Assembly: GCF_030717955.1 (NCBI RefSeq)
Contig: NZ_JAUZVY010000001.1
Span: 496,001-560,000 of the forward strand
Direction: 5' to 3'
Length of the DNA stretch: 64,000 nt
Source: Alkalimonas delamerensis
GTDB taxonomy: Bacteria; Pseudomonadota; Gammaproteobacteria; Enterobacterales; Alteromonadaceae
Below the pieces are notes generated by a model, which was given only the letters and a program-made list of their open reading frames with translations, was not told the DNA's origin and searched no databases. Positions within the stretch are counted from its first letter, which is position 1. Every line of letters starts with the position of its first letter. This document shows, piece by piece, positions 8,317 through 17,665 of the stretch. The position numbers were made by a program, and so were the translations under genes.

Positions 8317-10872
8317 CTAATCAAAAAGCTCCAGCAGCTCGGTGTCAGGTACTTCATCATCAAAAGAGAAGCTGGGTGATCCTGGCTGGGCATGCTGACT
8401 GGGTTCGGTACCGCGCATAAAAAACTCAAACATGCTGGTGTGATCGTTGGCACGGCTTAGCAAGCCCGTCTCAGCATCGATCCGCACTGAGCTGATGCCC
8501 GAAGGGGTCTCTGCCGGATCGGCGGGCATATCCTGCATTGCCACTTGCATAAAGCTGATCCAGGCTGGCAGGGCGGTTCGGGCACCGGCCTCCAGGCCAC
8601 TGCTCTGATCCCGACCAAGGTTGGCGTTCCAGGTAGCCCGGCCCAGGCTGCGGTTGGCATCGTCAAAACCAACCCAGCTGATGCCGACCAGCTGGCGATT
8701 GAAACCGGCAAACCAGGTGTCCTTGGAGTCGTTGGTGGTACCGGTTTTCCCGGACAAATCGCGTCGCTGCAAGCTTTGGGCACGCCAGGCGGTACCATTC
8801 CAGCCGGTGCCGCGGTTCCAGTTGCCACCGCCCCAAATACTGGTCTTGAGCGCTTCACGAATTAAAAAAGCATTTTGTTCGCTCAGAACCCGTGGCGCGG
8901 CCGGCAAGGCAGTGCTGTCGCTGCTTTCTTGCCCGGCATCCAGGGCAGCAAAGAGTTGAGCCAGTTGAGCTTCGCTATCCAGCTCTGCCGGTTGCTCTGC
9001 TGTTTCTTGCTGGCATTTTGGGCAAGCAATCCTGGGCTGGTGCTGGTAAATCAGCTCGCCTTCCTCGTTGTAGATGCGGTCAATGACATAGGGATCGACC
9101 AGATAGCCGCCGTTGGCAAAAACGGCATAGCCATTGGCCAGCTCCAGCGGCGTTAACGACGCAGAGCCCAAGGAGAGAGTTTCATTGCGTGGCAAATCCT
9201 GCTCGGCAAAACCAAAGTTACGCAGGTGGGCAATGGTCTCGTCCAGACCGACACCACGCATTAAGCGCACCGACACGACGTTCTTGGACTTGGCCAGGGC
9301 TTCCCGTACCCGGATAGGACCATCGTACACCGCCGGGGAGTTCCTGGGACGCCAGGCAATGCCTGCTCCCTGGTCCCAATGGTGAATGGGAGCGTCGTTG
9401 ACAATGGAAGCCAGGGTATAACCATGCTCCAGTGCAGCTGAATAGATAAAGGGCTTGATGGTAGAACCGACCTGACGCTTGGCCTGCGTTGCCCGGTTAA
9501 ACTGGCTTTGGGCAAAGCTAAAGCCACCAACCAGGGCCTGAATGGCGCCGGTATTGGGATCCATCGCGACGAAGGCACTGCTGGCAGCCGGTACCTGACT
9601 CAGTTGCCAATGCTCACCATTGTGACGCACCCGAATGTGCATGCCGGGCTGCAGAATATCCGTTGCTTGTCTGGGCGCATGCCCCTGGCGGTGATCGCTG
9701 ATAAAACTGCGCGCCCACTTTAACCCTTCCCAGGGCAGAGTGATGTGCTGGCCATCGGCCATCAGCACCTGAGCTGTCTGCTCCTCGGTAGCAAGCACCA
9801 CCGCATGCAGCAGATCTTCCAGGCTGCTTTGCTCAGCTAAATAGCGCAGCAGCTCGGACTCAGGCCAGGCATCCTGGCCTTCTTCGTCATCCTGTTGCCA
9901 TAACTTGGCTTCCGGCCCCCGGTACCCATGGCGCTCATCGTAGTCGTACAGATTTTGCTGCACGGCGCGACGGGCTGCATCCTGAATCGGTTTGCTCACG
10001 GTGGTATGCACTTGCAAGCCTGCACTGTAGGCAAAGTCTTCGCCATACATATCCACCACTTGCTGTCGGACCATTTCGGCGACGTAAGGGGCGGAGGCGG
10101 TGATCTGGGCGCCATGGCGGCGGCTAATCACCGGCGCTTGCAGCGCTTCGCGGTACTCCTGCTCGGTAATGTAATTCATCGTCAACATCCGACCGAGCAC
10201 AATGTTGCGTCGATTGCGTGCATTGGTTGGCGAACGGACAGGGTTTAGTACGGATGGTGCCTGGGGCAAGCCTGCGATAATGGCGATTTCATCCAGTGTT
10301 AACTCATCGACGGTTTTACCAAAGTACACCTGAGCCGCAGCACCGACGCCAAATGCACGATGGCCCAGCTCAATTTTATTGAGGTACAACTCGAGGATTT
10401 CATCTTTGCTCAGCACCCGCTCAATTTTGACTGCCAGAAAAATTTCTTTAATTTTCCGGATGATTTTCTTTTCACGGGTCAAAAAGAAATTTCGCGCCAA
10501 TTGTTGGGTGATGGTACTGGCCCCCTGGGTTGCATCGCGGGTGCTGGCGACCACAATGGCGGCCCGCATCATGCCAATCACGTCAAAGCCTGGGTGATCG
10601 TAAAAGCGACTGTCTTCTGTAGCCAGGAAGGCCTCAATCAATTGCGGGGGCATTTGATCCAGTGTGAGAGGAATGCGGCGCTGCTCGCCAAACTGCGACA
10701 TCAGCTCACCATCGGCGGTGAAAACCCGCATTGGGGTTTGCAAACGGACATCTTGCAACTGCCTTACATCAGGCAGATCATCCTTCACATACCAGTAAGC
10801 TGCGGCCACCCCCAGGATGGCGACAACAAGCCCAATCAGGCACAAAATCAGTATTTTTTTAAGCCAGGACAC
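8317..10872 (-). CDS. mrcA: Penicillin-binding protein 1A, bifunctional transglycosylase/transpeptidase
   Basis: Polymerises and cross-links peptidoglycan at the outer face of the inner membrane. 851 residues, the usual PBP1A length. A single N-terminal membrane anchor (about residues 7-28) is followed by a GT51 domain with catalytic Glu86 in ATEDSRFYDH and the motif GASTITQQLARN. An OB-like insert follows. The transpeptidase domain carries STIKPF (nucleophile serine), SKN and KTGTTND. The gene is divergent from pilM, an arrangement conserved in many gammaproteobacteria (ponA/pilMNOPQ in Pseudomonas). Confidence 0.95.
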   Translation of the reverse strand: MSWLKKILILCLIGLVVAILGVAAAYWYVKDDLPDVRQLQDVRLQTPMRVFTADGELMSQFGEQRRIPLTLDQMPPQLIEAFLATEDSRFYDHPGFDVIGMMRAAIVVASTRDATQGASTITQQLARNFFLTREKKIIRKIKEIFLAVKIERVLSKDEILELYLNKIELGHRAFGVGAAAQVYFGKTVDELTLDEIAIIAGLPQAPSVLNPVRSPTNARNRRNIVLGRMLTMNYITEQEYREALQAPVISRRHGAQITASAPYVAEMVRQQVVDMYGEDFAYSAGLQVHTTVSKPIQDAARRAVQQNLYDYDERHGYRGPEAKLWQQDDEEGQDAWPESELLRYLAEQSSLEDLLHAVVLATEEQTAQVLMADGQHITLPWEGLKWARSFISDHRQGHAPRQATDILQPGMHIRVRHNGEHWQLSQVPAASSAFVAMDPNTGAIQALVGGFSFAQSQFNRATQAKRQVGSTIKPFIYSAALEHGYTLASIVNDAPIHHWDQGAGIAWRPRNSPAVYDGPIRVREALAKSKNVVSVRLMRGVGLDETIAHLRNFGFAEQDLPRNETLSLGSASLTPLELANGYAVFANGGYLVDPYVIDRIYNEEGELIYQHQPRIACPKCQQETAEQPAELDSEAQLAQLFAALDAGQESSDSTALPAAPRVLSEQNAFLIREALKTSIWGGGNWNRGTGWNGTAWRAQSLQRRDLSGKTGTTNDSKDTWFAGFNRQLVGISWVGFDDANRSLGRATWNANLGRDQSSGLEAGARTALPAWISFMQVAMQDMPADPAETPSGISSVRIDAETGLLSRANDHTSMFEFFMRGTEPSQHAQPGSPSFSFDDEVPDTELLELFD

Positions 10873-11023
10873 CCATCCGCCTCTGTTACAACTGTCAATT
10901 TTTCCACTAAACTACTAGTATATAGTCGTTTGTTTTTGAATAAACTCTTTTTATTCCTTTAAAAAGGATCTAAGCTACATTGTATAACAATAACAAATGT
11001 AATCACTACGGCTGTGTGTTGCT
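10873..11023. promoter_or_regulatory. Divergent mrcA / pilM promoter region
   Basis: 151-base AT-rich spacer between two divergent genes. On the minus strand TATACT (10922-10917) is a good -10 element for mrcA, with a weak TTTATT about 16 bases upstream. On the plus strand TATAAC (10983-10988) is a possible -10 for pilM with no clear -35. Read by eye only. Confidence 0.4.
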
Positions 11024-12103
11024 ATGATAAAACAACTGTTCCAAAAGCAGTCTCCAATGATGGTAGGCATCGATATCGGCTCTCACTCGGTGAAAGCCGT
11101 GCTGCTGAGTCAGCAACAGGATAAATACCAGCTTGAAGCTTTTGCCATCGAGCCCATGGCCAAAGGTGCCATGTCCGATCGTGAAATTCAGGACATCGAG
11201 GCTGTTGGCAATGTGCTGAGTAAGATCCGGAAAAAATTTCCTCGTTCGATCAAGTTTGCTGCCGCCGCTGTGTCGGGGTCGACCGTTATCAGCAAAGTCA
11301 TTTTTATGGATGTTGCCTTAACCGATGCTGAACTTGAAAGTCAGATCGAAGTCGAGGCAGACAGTTTGATCCCTTATCCGCTGAATGAAGTCAGCATGGA
11401 TTTCGAAAAGTTGGATATCAACGAATCCGATCCTTCCAAAGTCAATGTCTTGCTGAGCGCTGCCCGCACCGAAAGCGTGGAGAGCAGGGTAGCAGCTCTT
11501 GAGCTGGGCAATTTCACCAGCAAGGTGATTGATGTCGAAAGTTATGCGCTGAGCCGTTCGGCCACTTTGTGCATGCAGCAATTACCAGAAGATGCCAAAG
11601 ACAAAGTGGTTGCCATGGTGGATATCGGTGCGACCATGACCCTGCTGTCGGTGATTGAAAAAGGCAAAACACTCTACACCCGCGATCAGGTTTTTGGTGG
11701 CGAGCAATACACCCGCAGTATTTTGTCCTACTACAACAAAAGCTACGAAGAAGCTGAGCAAGCCAAGGTCAGTGGTGACCTGCCTCCAAACTATACTTTT
11801 GAAGTACTGGCTCCTTTCCAAACCATGTTGTTGCAGCAAGTGCGGCGTGGTGTTCAGATGTACCTGACCACCAGTGGTAAAGAAAGTATCGATTATTTGG
11901 TGATTTCAGGTGGTACTGCGTTGCTGGAAGGAATCGACAAGCTGTTAACCGATGAGCTGGGTATTTACACTGTGATAGCCCGGCCGTTTCATGAGATGGC
12001 CTGTGCCAGTACCGTGGATAAAGACTTGTTAAAACGCCAGGGACCGCAGTTAATGGTCGCAGCCGGGCTTGCGTTAAGGAGTTTTTCACCATGGCACATA
12101 TAA
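11024..12103 (+). CDS. pilM: Type IV pilus inner-membrane platform protein PilM
   Basis: Actin-like cytoplasmic ATP-binding protein that docks the PilN N-terminus and links the pilus motor to the alignment complex. 359 residues. The N-terminal VGIDIGSHSVKAVLLS is the phosphate-1 motif of the actin/FtsA fold. AMVDIGATMTLLSV is the phosphate-2 region, and LVISGGTALLEGID the adenosine motif. First gene of pilMNOPQ; it overlaps pilN by 13 bases. Confidence 0.95.
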   Translation: MIKQLFQKQSPMMVGIDIGSHSVKAVLLSQQQDKYQLEAFAIEPMAKGAMSDREIQDIEAVGNVLSKIRKKFPRSIKFAAAAVSGSTVISKVIFMDVALTDAELESQIEVEADSLIPYPLNEVSMDFEKLDINESDPSKVNVLLSAARTESVESRVAALELGNFTSKVIDVESYALSRSATLCMQQLPEDAKDKVVAMVDIGATMTLLSVIEKGKTLYTRDQVFGGEQYTRSILSYYNKSYEEAEQAKVSGDLPPNYTFEVLAPFQTMLLQQVRRGVQMYLTTSGKESIDYLVISGGTALLEGIDKLLTDELGIYTVIARPFHEMACASTVDKDLLKRQGPQLMVAAGLALRSFSPWHI

Positions 12104-12654
12104 ATTTATTGCCCTGGCGTCAGGAAGCTAGAAAAGAGCAGCAAAAACAGTATATTACTATATTGTCAGCTGTGGCTTTAATGAGCTTTATGCTGGTGTT
12201 TGTCATCAGCTCAATCTACAGCGCCCGGTTGGAAGGTCAGCAAAAGCGCAATCAGTACTTGCAAGGTGAAATAAACAAACTCAACCGCCAAATTGCTGAG
12301 ATACGCGATTTGAACGAAACCAAAAACAGCTTGCAGCAACGGATGAGTTTGATTGCTCAACTGCAGGGGGGGCGGAATCAAGGGACACAAATCATGGATG
12401 AGGTAGTACGGGTTGTGCCCAGTGGTGTCTATCTGACCAGTCTCGAGAAGCGTGATAATGCCATTTTAATCCATGGACGCAGTGAATCGAACAATCGTCT
12501 GGCTAACATGATTCGCCTGGTAGAGGACTCTGCTCTGTTGTCCGACCCTTTGCTCGAGTTTATCGAAACCGGTCGCAGTAACCAGTTGCTGAGTGATTTC
12601 AAGATGCATGTCCGGGTTCAGGAGTTCGACGCCATGCAAGGAGAAGCGCCATGA
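12091..12654 (+). CDS. pilN: Type IV pilus alignment protein PilN
   Basis: Bitopic inner-membrane protein pairing with PilO. The N-terminal MAHINLLPWR is the conserved PilM-binding peptide (INLLPWR). One membrane helix lies at about residues 24-44, followed by a periplasmic coiled coil (about 50-90) and a ferredoxin-like domain. 187 residues, normal length. The start sits inside pilM and the stop overlaps pilO by 4 bases, indicating translational coupling. Confidence 0.94.
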   Translation: MAHINLLPWRQEARKEQQKQYITILSAVALMSFMLVFVISSIYSARLEGQQKRNQYLQGEINKLNRQIAEIRDLNETKNSLQQRMSLIAQLQGGRNQGTQIMDEVVRVVPSGVYLTSLEKRDNAILIHGRSESNNRLANMIRLVEDSALLSDPLLEFIETGRSNQLLSDFKMHVRVQEFDAMQGEAP

Positions 12655-13256
12655 AGCTGGATTTTAAACTGGACTTCTCCAATATCGATGTCAATGAACT
12701 GACCCTGGACAACATTGGTAGCTGGCCAGCAGTGGTCAAAGTTATTTTTGCAGTAGTGCTTGCTATCGCTGTGGCTGCACTTAGCCACTACTTGTTGGTA
12801 AGCAGTAAGATTGATGATCTCAATGCGGCGCAGCGTCAGGAAGCTCAGCTGCGTCAAGAATACCGCACGAAATATGCCTCGGCGGTGAATTTGGAGCCAT
12901 ACAAGCAGCAAATGGCAGAAATGGAACAGACGTTTTCATTTTTGTTGAAGCAATTGCCGGCGACACATGAGACTCCCGGATTGCTGGATGACATTACCTA
13001 TATCGGTACCACCAGTGGGCTGAATTTTGTGCGAATTAACTGGATGCCGGAAATTGAGAAAGAGTTCTACACCGAATTGCCCATTCGCATTGAGGTAATT
13101 GGTGGTTATCACCAATTTGGTAATTTTGTCAGTGAAGTTGCTCGATTGCCGCGTATTGTCAGTTTGCATGACTTCACCATTAGCTCAGAGCAAAATGGTC
13201 AACTACGCTTTAATGTGGTAGCGAAAACATACCGTTACAAGGAGGCTGACCAATGA
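12651..13256 (+). CDS. pilO: Type IV pilus alignment protein PilO
   Basis: Periplasmic partner of PilN in the alignment subcomplex. 201 residues: a short cytoplasmic lead, a membrane helix at about residues 29-49, a coiled coil, then a ferredoxin-like domain with ELPIRIEVIGGYHQFGNFVS, the best conserved part of the family. It overlaps pilN and pilP by 4 bases on each side (ATGA junctions). Confidence 0.94.
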   Translation: MKLDFKLDFSNIDVNELTLDNIGSWPAVVKVIFAVVLAIAVAALSHYLLVSSKIDDLNAAQRQEAQLRQEYRTKYASAVNLEPYKQQMAEMEQTFSFLLKQLPATHETPGLLDDITYIGTTSGLNFVRINWMPEIEKEFYTELPIRIEVIGGYHQFGNFVSEVARLPRIVSLHDFTISSEQNGQLRFNVVAKTYRYKEADQ

Positions 13257-13774
13257 GGTGGTTATGGTTGGTTCCAGGCATCTTGATGCTGACAGCATGT
13301 TTTGATGATTTGTCGGATATTCATCAGTTTGAGGAAGAAGTAAAAGCCAATACCCGGACACGAATCGAGCCATTGCCTGAATTACGCGAGTTTCAACACA
13401 TTGCGTACCAAAGCAATCAGGCACGAAGCCCTTTTACTTTGCCAAGGCGTGAAGCCATTGAAGAGCGCTTTGTGCAGCAACAGGATTGTCCGCATCCTGA
13501 TCCGAATCGTCGCCGTGAGCCGCTGGAAAGCTTTGCACTGGATAACCTGGTGATGCGCGGTACTTTGGGTGATAGTACCCAGCTTTGGGCGCTGATTCAG
13601 GCGGATGATCAAACTTTGCATCGGGTAACCTCTGGCCATTACATGGGGTTGCACCATGGCAAGGTGCAGCGAGTTACGCCGACCCATGTCGAGCTACTTG
13701 AAATGATTCCCGATGGTTCCGGTTGCTGGCAGGAAAGAACAACAACGTTGCAGATGGCTGGATCTGCTAATTAA
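13253..13774 (+). CDS. pilP: Type IV pilus lipoprotein PilP
   Basis: Inner-membrane lipoprotein bridging PilN/PilO to the secretin PilQ. The signal sequence ends in a lipobox-like LTAC, with the acylated cysteine at residue 16. A disordered linker follows, then a C-terminal beta domain with LDNLVMRGTL and GHYMGLHHGKV, typical of PilP. 173 residues. It lies 14 bases before pilQ. Confidence 0.93.
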   Translation: MRWLWLVPGILMLTACFDDLSDIHQFEEEVKANTRTRIEPLPELREFQHIAYQSNQARSPFTLPRREAIEERFVQQQDCPHPDPNRRREPLESFALDNLVMRGTLGDSTQLWALIQADDQTLHRVTSGHYMGLHHGKVQRVTPTHVELLEMIPDGSGCWQERTTTLQMAGSAN

Positions 13775-13788
13775 CAGGTGTGTAATGC

Positions 13789-15846
13789 ATGATGGATACG
13801 ATGACTAAAACAATGAAAAGCCATGTGACATATGCCATCTATATGGCGATGACCCTGACCTTGTTGCTAAGCTTACCAGCTACAGCCGGGCCAGTTCTGC
13901 ATGATGTGCGTTACAGCCCTTTGATGAGTGGAGAAACTGAGCTCGAGTTTGTCTTCGATCGCTCTGTGCGACAGGAGCCTGAAGTGCAGGTCTTCAATCA
14001 GCCTGCTCGTATCGAGTTGCTGTTCCAGCAAGGGCAAATTGATCAAGCACTTGCCAACATTGAGGTTGGCCGTGCGGGTATAAAAACCATCAATGCCTTC
14101 GAAGACGATGGCGTCGCCCGAATTGTAGTGTACCTGGAGCAACTGAACCCGTATCAAACCCGGCAGGAAGGCAGTAGCTTTTTCCTTCATCTGAAAGATG
14201 CGCGTAGCGAGGCAGCACCAAGACACGATAATGAAATTAAACCACGAACTTTGAATAGCATTCAGGCGATTGATTTTCGTCGGGGCGAGCGTGGCGAGGG
14301 ACGTGTCTTAGTGTTCTTGCGGAACAATGCCGCTGCAGTCAATGTCTCCGAGCATGGTGGCCGCATTCATCTAGACTTTCACAATACCAGCATCCCGGAA
14401 GATATGCTGTACATTTTGGATGTGATGGATTTTGGCACCATTGTTCGTCAAATCGAAACTTTCCATGATAATGGTGTCAGCAGACTGGTGATAGAACCAA
14501 CTGAGGCTTTCACCCACAGTTACCGTCAGGTCGACAATATTTTCACCCTGGACGTGCAGCGCGATACCACTCAGCGCAGTGTGCTTGGTGGCCGCGACTA
14601 TCAAGGGCAGGCGATCTCCTTGAACTTTCAAGACATTCCGGTTCGGACTGTGCTGCAGATTATCGCCGATTACAACAATTTTAATTTGGTGACCAGTGAC
14701 TCTGTCACCGGCAACCTTACTCTGCGACTGGATGGTGTACCTTGGGATCAGGCGCTGGATATTGTGCTGCGGGTTCGTGGGCTCGATAAACGGATGGACG
14801 GAAACATTTTGATGGTGGCGCCAACCGATGAACTGGCCAGTCGCGAAGCTCGTGAGTTGCAAGCCCGGCTGGACGTAGAAAACCTGGAGCCGCTGTACTC
14901 CGATTTTCTGGTCATCAACTACGCCAAGGCGAGTGATATTGCTGCTTTGCTGCGCAATCAGGACACCAGCCTGTTGACGGAGCGGGGAGCCGTGACTGTA
15001 GACGAGCGCACCAATACAATTTTAATTCGCGATACCAGTCGTTCCATTGAAAATGCACGTCGTCTGGTCGAACGATTGGACATCCCTGTGCGTCAGGTGG
15101 TGATTGAGTCCCGGATGGTCACGGTGAAAGACAACGTCCAGGAAGACTTGGGGATCCGCTGGGGCTTCTCTGATCAGCAGCGAACCAAAGGAACATCCGG
15201 CACTGCAGCAGGCGCCAATGCCATTGCCGGTGGCGTGATTCCAAGCCTGGATCAACGCTGGAATGTCAACCTGCCAGTGACCAATCCGGCCGGTAACATT
15301 GCCTTTCATGTTGCACGCCTATCCGATGGTACCATTTTGGATCTGGAGCTTTCAGCGCTGGAGCAAGAAAACAAAGCTGAGATTATTGCCAGTCCAAGGA
15401 TCACCACATCCAATCAAAAAACAGCCCGTATTGAGCAAGGTACCGAAATCCCTTACGTTCAGGCAGCTTCGAGCGGTGCTACGACTGTTGAGTTTAAAAA
15501 GGCAGTGCTCAGTCTGGAGGTGACACCACAAATCACCCCGGATAACCGCATTATCCTCGACTTGGTGATTACCCAGGATACTCGTGGTGATACCGTACAA
15601 ACACCAACGGGTCCGGCTACTGCTATTGATACGCAGCGCATTCAGACACAGGTGCTGGTGGATAATGGCGAAACCATAGTGCTGGGTGGTATTTACCAGC
15701 AACAAGCGATTTCTGCGACCAATAAAGTACCACTCTTTGGTGACATTCCCTACATTGGGCGTTTGTTCAAGAACACCAGTGAGTTCAACGAAAAAACTGA
15801 ACTGCTGATATTCGTGACGCCAAGAATCCTAACCGAGGGGATGTAA
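13789..15846 (+). CDS. pilQ: Type IV pilus secretin PilQ
   Basis: Forms the outer-membrane gated channel through which the pilus leaves. 685 residues with a signal peptide ending near PATAG. Two AMIN peptidoglycan-binding domains occupy roughly residues 40-260. Next come an STN/N0 domain (ISLNFQDIPVRTVLQIIADY), an N1 domain, and the secretin core ending VPLFGDIPYIGRLF and ELLIFVTPRIL. The exact start is uncertain because ATGs at 13789, 13792 and 13801 all precede the hydrophobic segment. Last gene of the pil operon. Confidence 0.95.
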   Translation: MMDTMTKTMKSHVTYAIYMAMTLTLLLSLPATAGPVLHDVRYSPLMSGETELEFVFDRSVRQEPEVQVFNQPARIELLFQQGQIDQALANIEVGRAGIKTINAFEDDGVARIVVYLEQLNPYQTRQEGSSFFLHLKDARSEAAPRHDNEIKPRTLNSIQAIDFRRGERGEGRVLVFLRNNAAAVNVSEHGGRIHLDFHNTSIPEDMLYILDVMDFGTIVRQIETFHDNGVSRLVIEPTEAFTHSYRQVDNIFTLDVQRDTTQRSVLGGRDYQGQAISLNFQDIPVRTVLQIIADYNNFNLVTSDSVTGNLTLRLDGVPWDQALDIVLRVRGLDKRMDGNILMVAPTDELASREARELQARLDVENLEPLYSDFLVINYAKASDIAALLRNQDTSLLTERGAVTVDERTNTILIRDTSRSIENARRLVERLDIPVRQVVIESRMVTVKDNVQEDLGIRWGFSDQQRTKGTSGTAAGANAIAGGVIPSLDQRWNVNLPVTNPAGNIAFHVARLSDGTILDLELSALEQENKAEIIASPRITTSNQKTARIEQGTEIPYVQAASSGATTVEFKKAVLSLEVTPQITPDNRIILDLVITQDTRGDTVQTPTGPATAIDTQRIQTQVLVDNGETIVLGGIYQQQAISATNKVPLFGDIPYIGRLFKNTSEFNEKTELLIFVTPRILTEGM

Positions 15847-15859
15847 ATCCCGATGCTCT

Positions 15860-15902
15860 GCCAGGACCAGGAAGCTAGCAAATAAGCCTTCCTGGTCTTG
15901 GC
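15860..15902 (+). other. Hairpin downstream of pilQ
   Basis: 15-base arms at 15860-15874 and 15888-15902 pair with a single G-T wobble around a 13-base loop. No U-run follows, so it is not a classic intrinsic terminator. It may stabilise the 3' end of the pil mRNA or act with Rho. The rest of this 196-base spacer to aroK shows nothing else I can name. Confidence 0.55.
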
Positions 15903-16042
15903 AAAGACAGCTCAGGGATATTTTTTGAAATAAGCTTGCCAAGCCATCTTCATTACTGACATAATTCAGCGCTTCAAATCTTCGTGGGAGCCTTTGTTCC
16001 TGACTTTTAGTTCACCAAGTAATTGAATTAGCACGACGACAT

Positions 16043-16561
16043 ATGGCAGAAAAACGTAATATTTTCCTAATTGGTCCTATGGGGGCTGGTAAAAGTACCA
16101 TTGGCCGTCATTTGGCAGATATGCTGCACCTGGACTTCTACGACTCGGATCAGGAAATTGAACGCAGAACCGGTGCTGACATTGCCTGGGTGTTTGATTT
16201 AGAAGGTGAAGCAGGTTTTCGGGTGCGTGAAGAGAACGTCATTCAAGATCTCACCGAAATGCAGGGTATAGTTCTGGCAACAGGTGGCGGCTCCGTCACC
16301 AGCAAAGAAACCCGCAATCGCTTATCCGCCCGTGGCATCGTGGTCTACCTGGAAACTCCGATTGAGAAACAGGTGGCTCGTACGCAGCGTGATAAACGAC
16401 GTCCTTTGTTGCAAACTGAGGAAGACTCGGAAGAAGTGTTGCGTCGACTGGCTGCTGAGCGCAACCCATTGTACGAAGAAATTGCCGACTTTACGGTCCG
16501 GACAGACGAGCAAAGCGCCCGCGCTGTCGCCAATCAAATCGTCGAGCAACTGGGTTTCTAA
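16043..16561 (+). CDS. aroK: Shikimate kinase I
   Basis: Phosphorylates shikimate at the 3-OH in the chorismate pathway. The Walker A GPMGAGKST is at residues 11-19. The shikimate-binding DSDQEIERRTG and the ATGGGSV loop are intact, as is the lid-like RRPLL. 172 residues, standard. It lies 24 bases before aroB, as in most gammaproteobacteria. Confidence 0.96.
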   Translation: MAEKRNIFLIGPMGAGKSTIGRHLADMLHLDFYDSDQEIERRTGADIAWVFDLEGEAGFRVREENVIQDLTEMQGIVLATGGGSVTSKETRNRLSARGIVVYLETPIEKQVARTQRDKRRPLLQTEEDSEEVLRRLAAERNPLYEEIADFTVRTDEQSARAVANQIVEQLGF

Positions 16562-16585
16562 CTGTTTTCATCAAGGGGGCTGCCA

Positions 16586-17665
16586 ATGCATCGTGTTCAG
16601 GTTGAACTGGGTGAGCGCAGCTACCCAATCCGTATAGATGCAGGCCTGCTGCAGCAGGCCGGCCTAGGCATCAGTGACTATCCTCAGATAGTCATTATCA
16701 GCAACGATACCATAGCGCCGCTTTACTTGACTGCCGCTGAGCAGTTATTCGCAGGCTGCACGGTAAAGCATTTTCTTTTGCCCGATGGCGAAGCCTACAA
16801 GACACTCGATCAATTCAGCCGCATCATGACCTTTTTACTGGAGCAGCGTTTCCCGCGTGATGGCCTTCTGGTGGCTTTGGGTGGCGGCGTGGTTGGCGAT
16901 ATCACAGGTTTTGCTGCTGCCTGTTACCAGCGAGGGGTTGACTTTATTCAGATCCCAACCACCTTGTTATCGCAAGTCGATTCTTCGGTGGGAGGGAAAA
17001 CTGCAGTCAATCACCCACTGGGAAAGAACATGATTGGTGCCTTCAAGCAGCCACAACAGGTGCTGATTGATACCGATGTGTTGTCAACGCTGCCTGCTCG
17101 AGAGTTCTCTGCCGGTATGGCTGAGGTGATTAAATATGCTCTGATAGCCGACGCCGATTTTTTCTCATTTCTTGAACAGCAGGCAACAGCCATTCGTCAA
17201 CTGGAACCTGGTGCTCTGGCGCAGGTCATCCGTCATTGCTGCCAAATGAAAGCCGATATTGTCGCGGCCGATGAAACGGAGCAAGGAAAGCGTGCACTGC
17301 TGAATCTGGGGCATACTTTTGGTCATGCAATTGAAGCCTGGTTAGGTTATGGCCACTGGCTGCATGGTGAAGCTGTCGCTGCTGGCATGATGATGGCTGC
17401 ACGGCTTTCTGAGCATCGTGGCTGGCTTACTTTGGACGAGGTGGCGCGAATTCAGGCGTTGCTGCAGCAGTTCGACTTACCGGTAGAGCCTCCATCAGGT
17501 ATGCAGATAGCCGACTTCTTACCCTTTATGAAAACCGATAAGAAAGTTCGTGCCGGCAGGATGCGGTTTGTGTTGCCGGTGTCCTTTGGTTATAGTGAAC
17601 TGATTGATGATGTGACTGAACCTGAATTGCTGAGTGTTTTTTCTGAATGTCGCCATCGAGCCTAG
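16586..17665 (+). CDS. aroB: 3-dehydroquinate synthase
   Basis: Converts DAHP to 3-dehydroquinate using NAD+ and a divalent metal. 359 residues. The motifs LPDGEAYKTL, ALGGGVVGDITGFAAA, PTTLLSQVDSSVGGKT and the metal ligands in NLGHTFGHAIE are all present. A GGGGGC-like ribosome site precedes ATG 16586. Its 3' end overlaps damX by 19 bases. Confidence 0.96.
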   Translation: MHRVQVELGERSYPIRIDAGLLQQAGLGISDYPQIVIISNDTIAPLYLTAAEQLFAGCTVKHFLLPDGEAYKTLDQFSRIMTFLLEQRFPRDGLLVALGGGVVGDITGFAAACYQRGVDFIQIPTTLLSQVDSSVGGKTAVNHPLGKNMIGAFKQPQQVLIDTDVLSTLPAREFSAGMAEVIKYALIADADFFSFLEQQATAIRQLEPGALAQVIRHCCQMKADIVAADETEQGKRALLNLGHTFGHAIEAWLGYGHWLHGEAVAAGMMMAARLSEHRGWLTLDEVARIQALLQQFDLPVEPPSGMQIADFLPFMKTDKKVRAGRMRFVLPVSFGYSELIDDVTEPELLSVFSECRHRA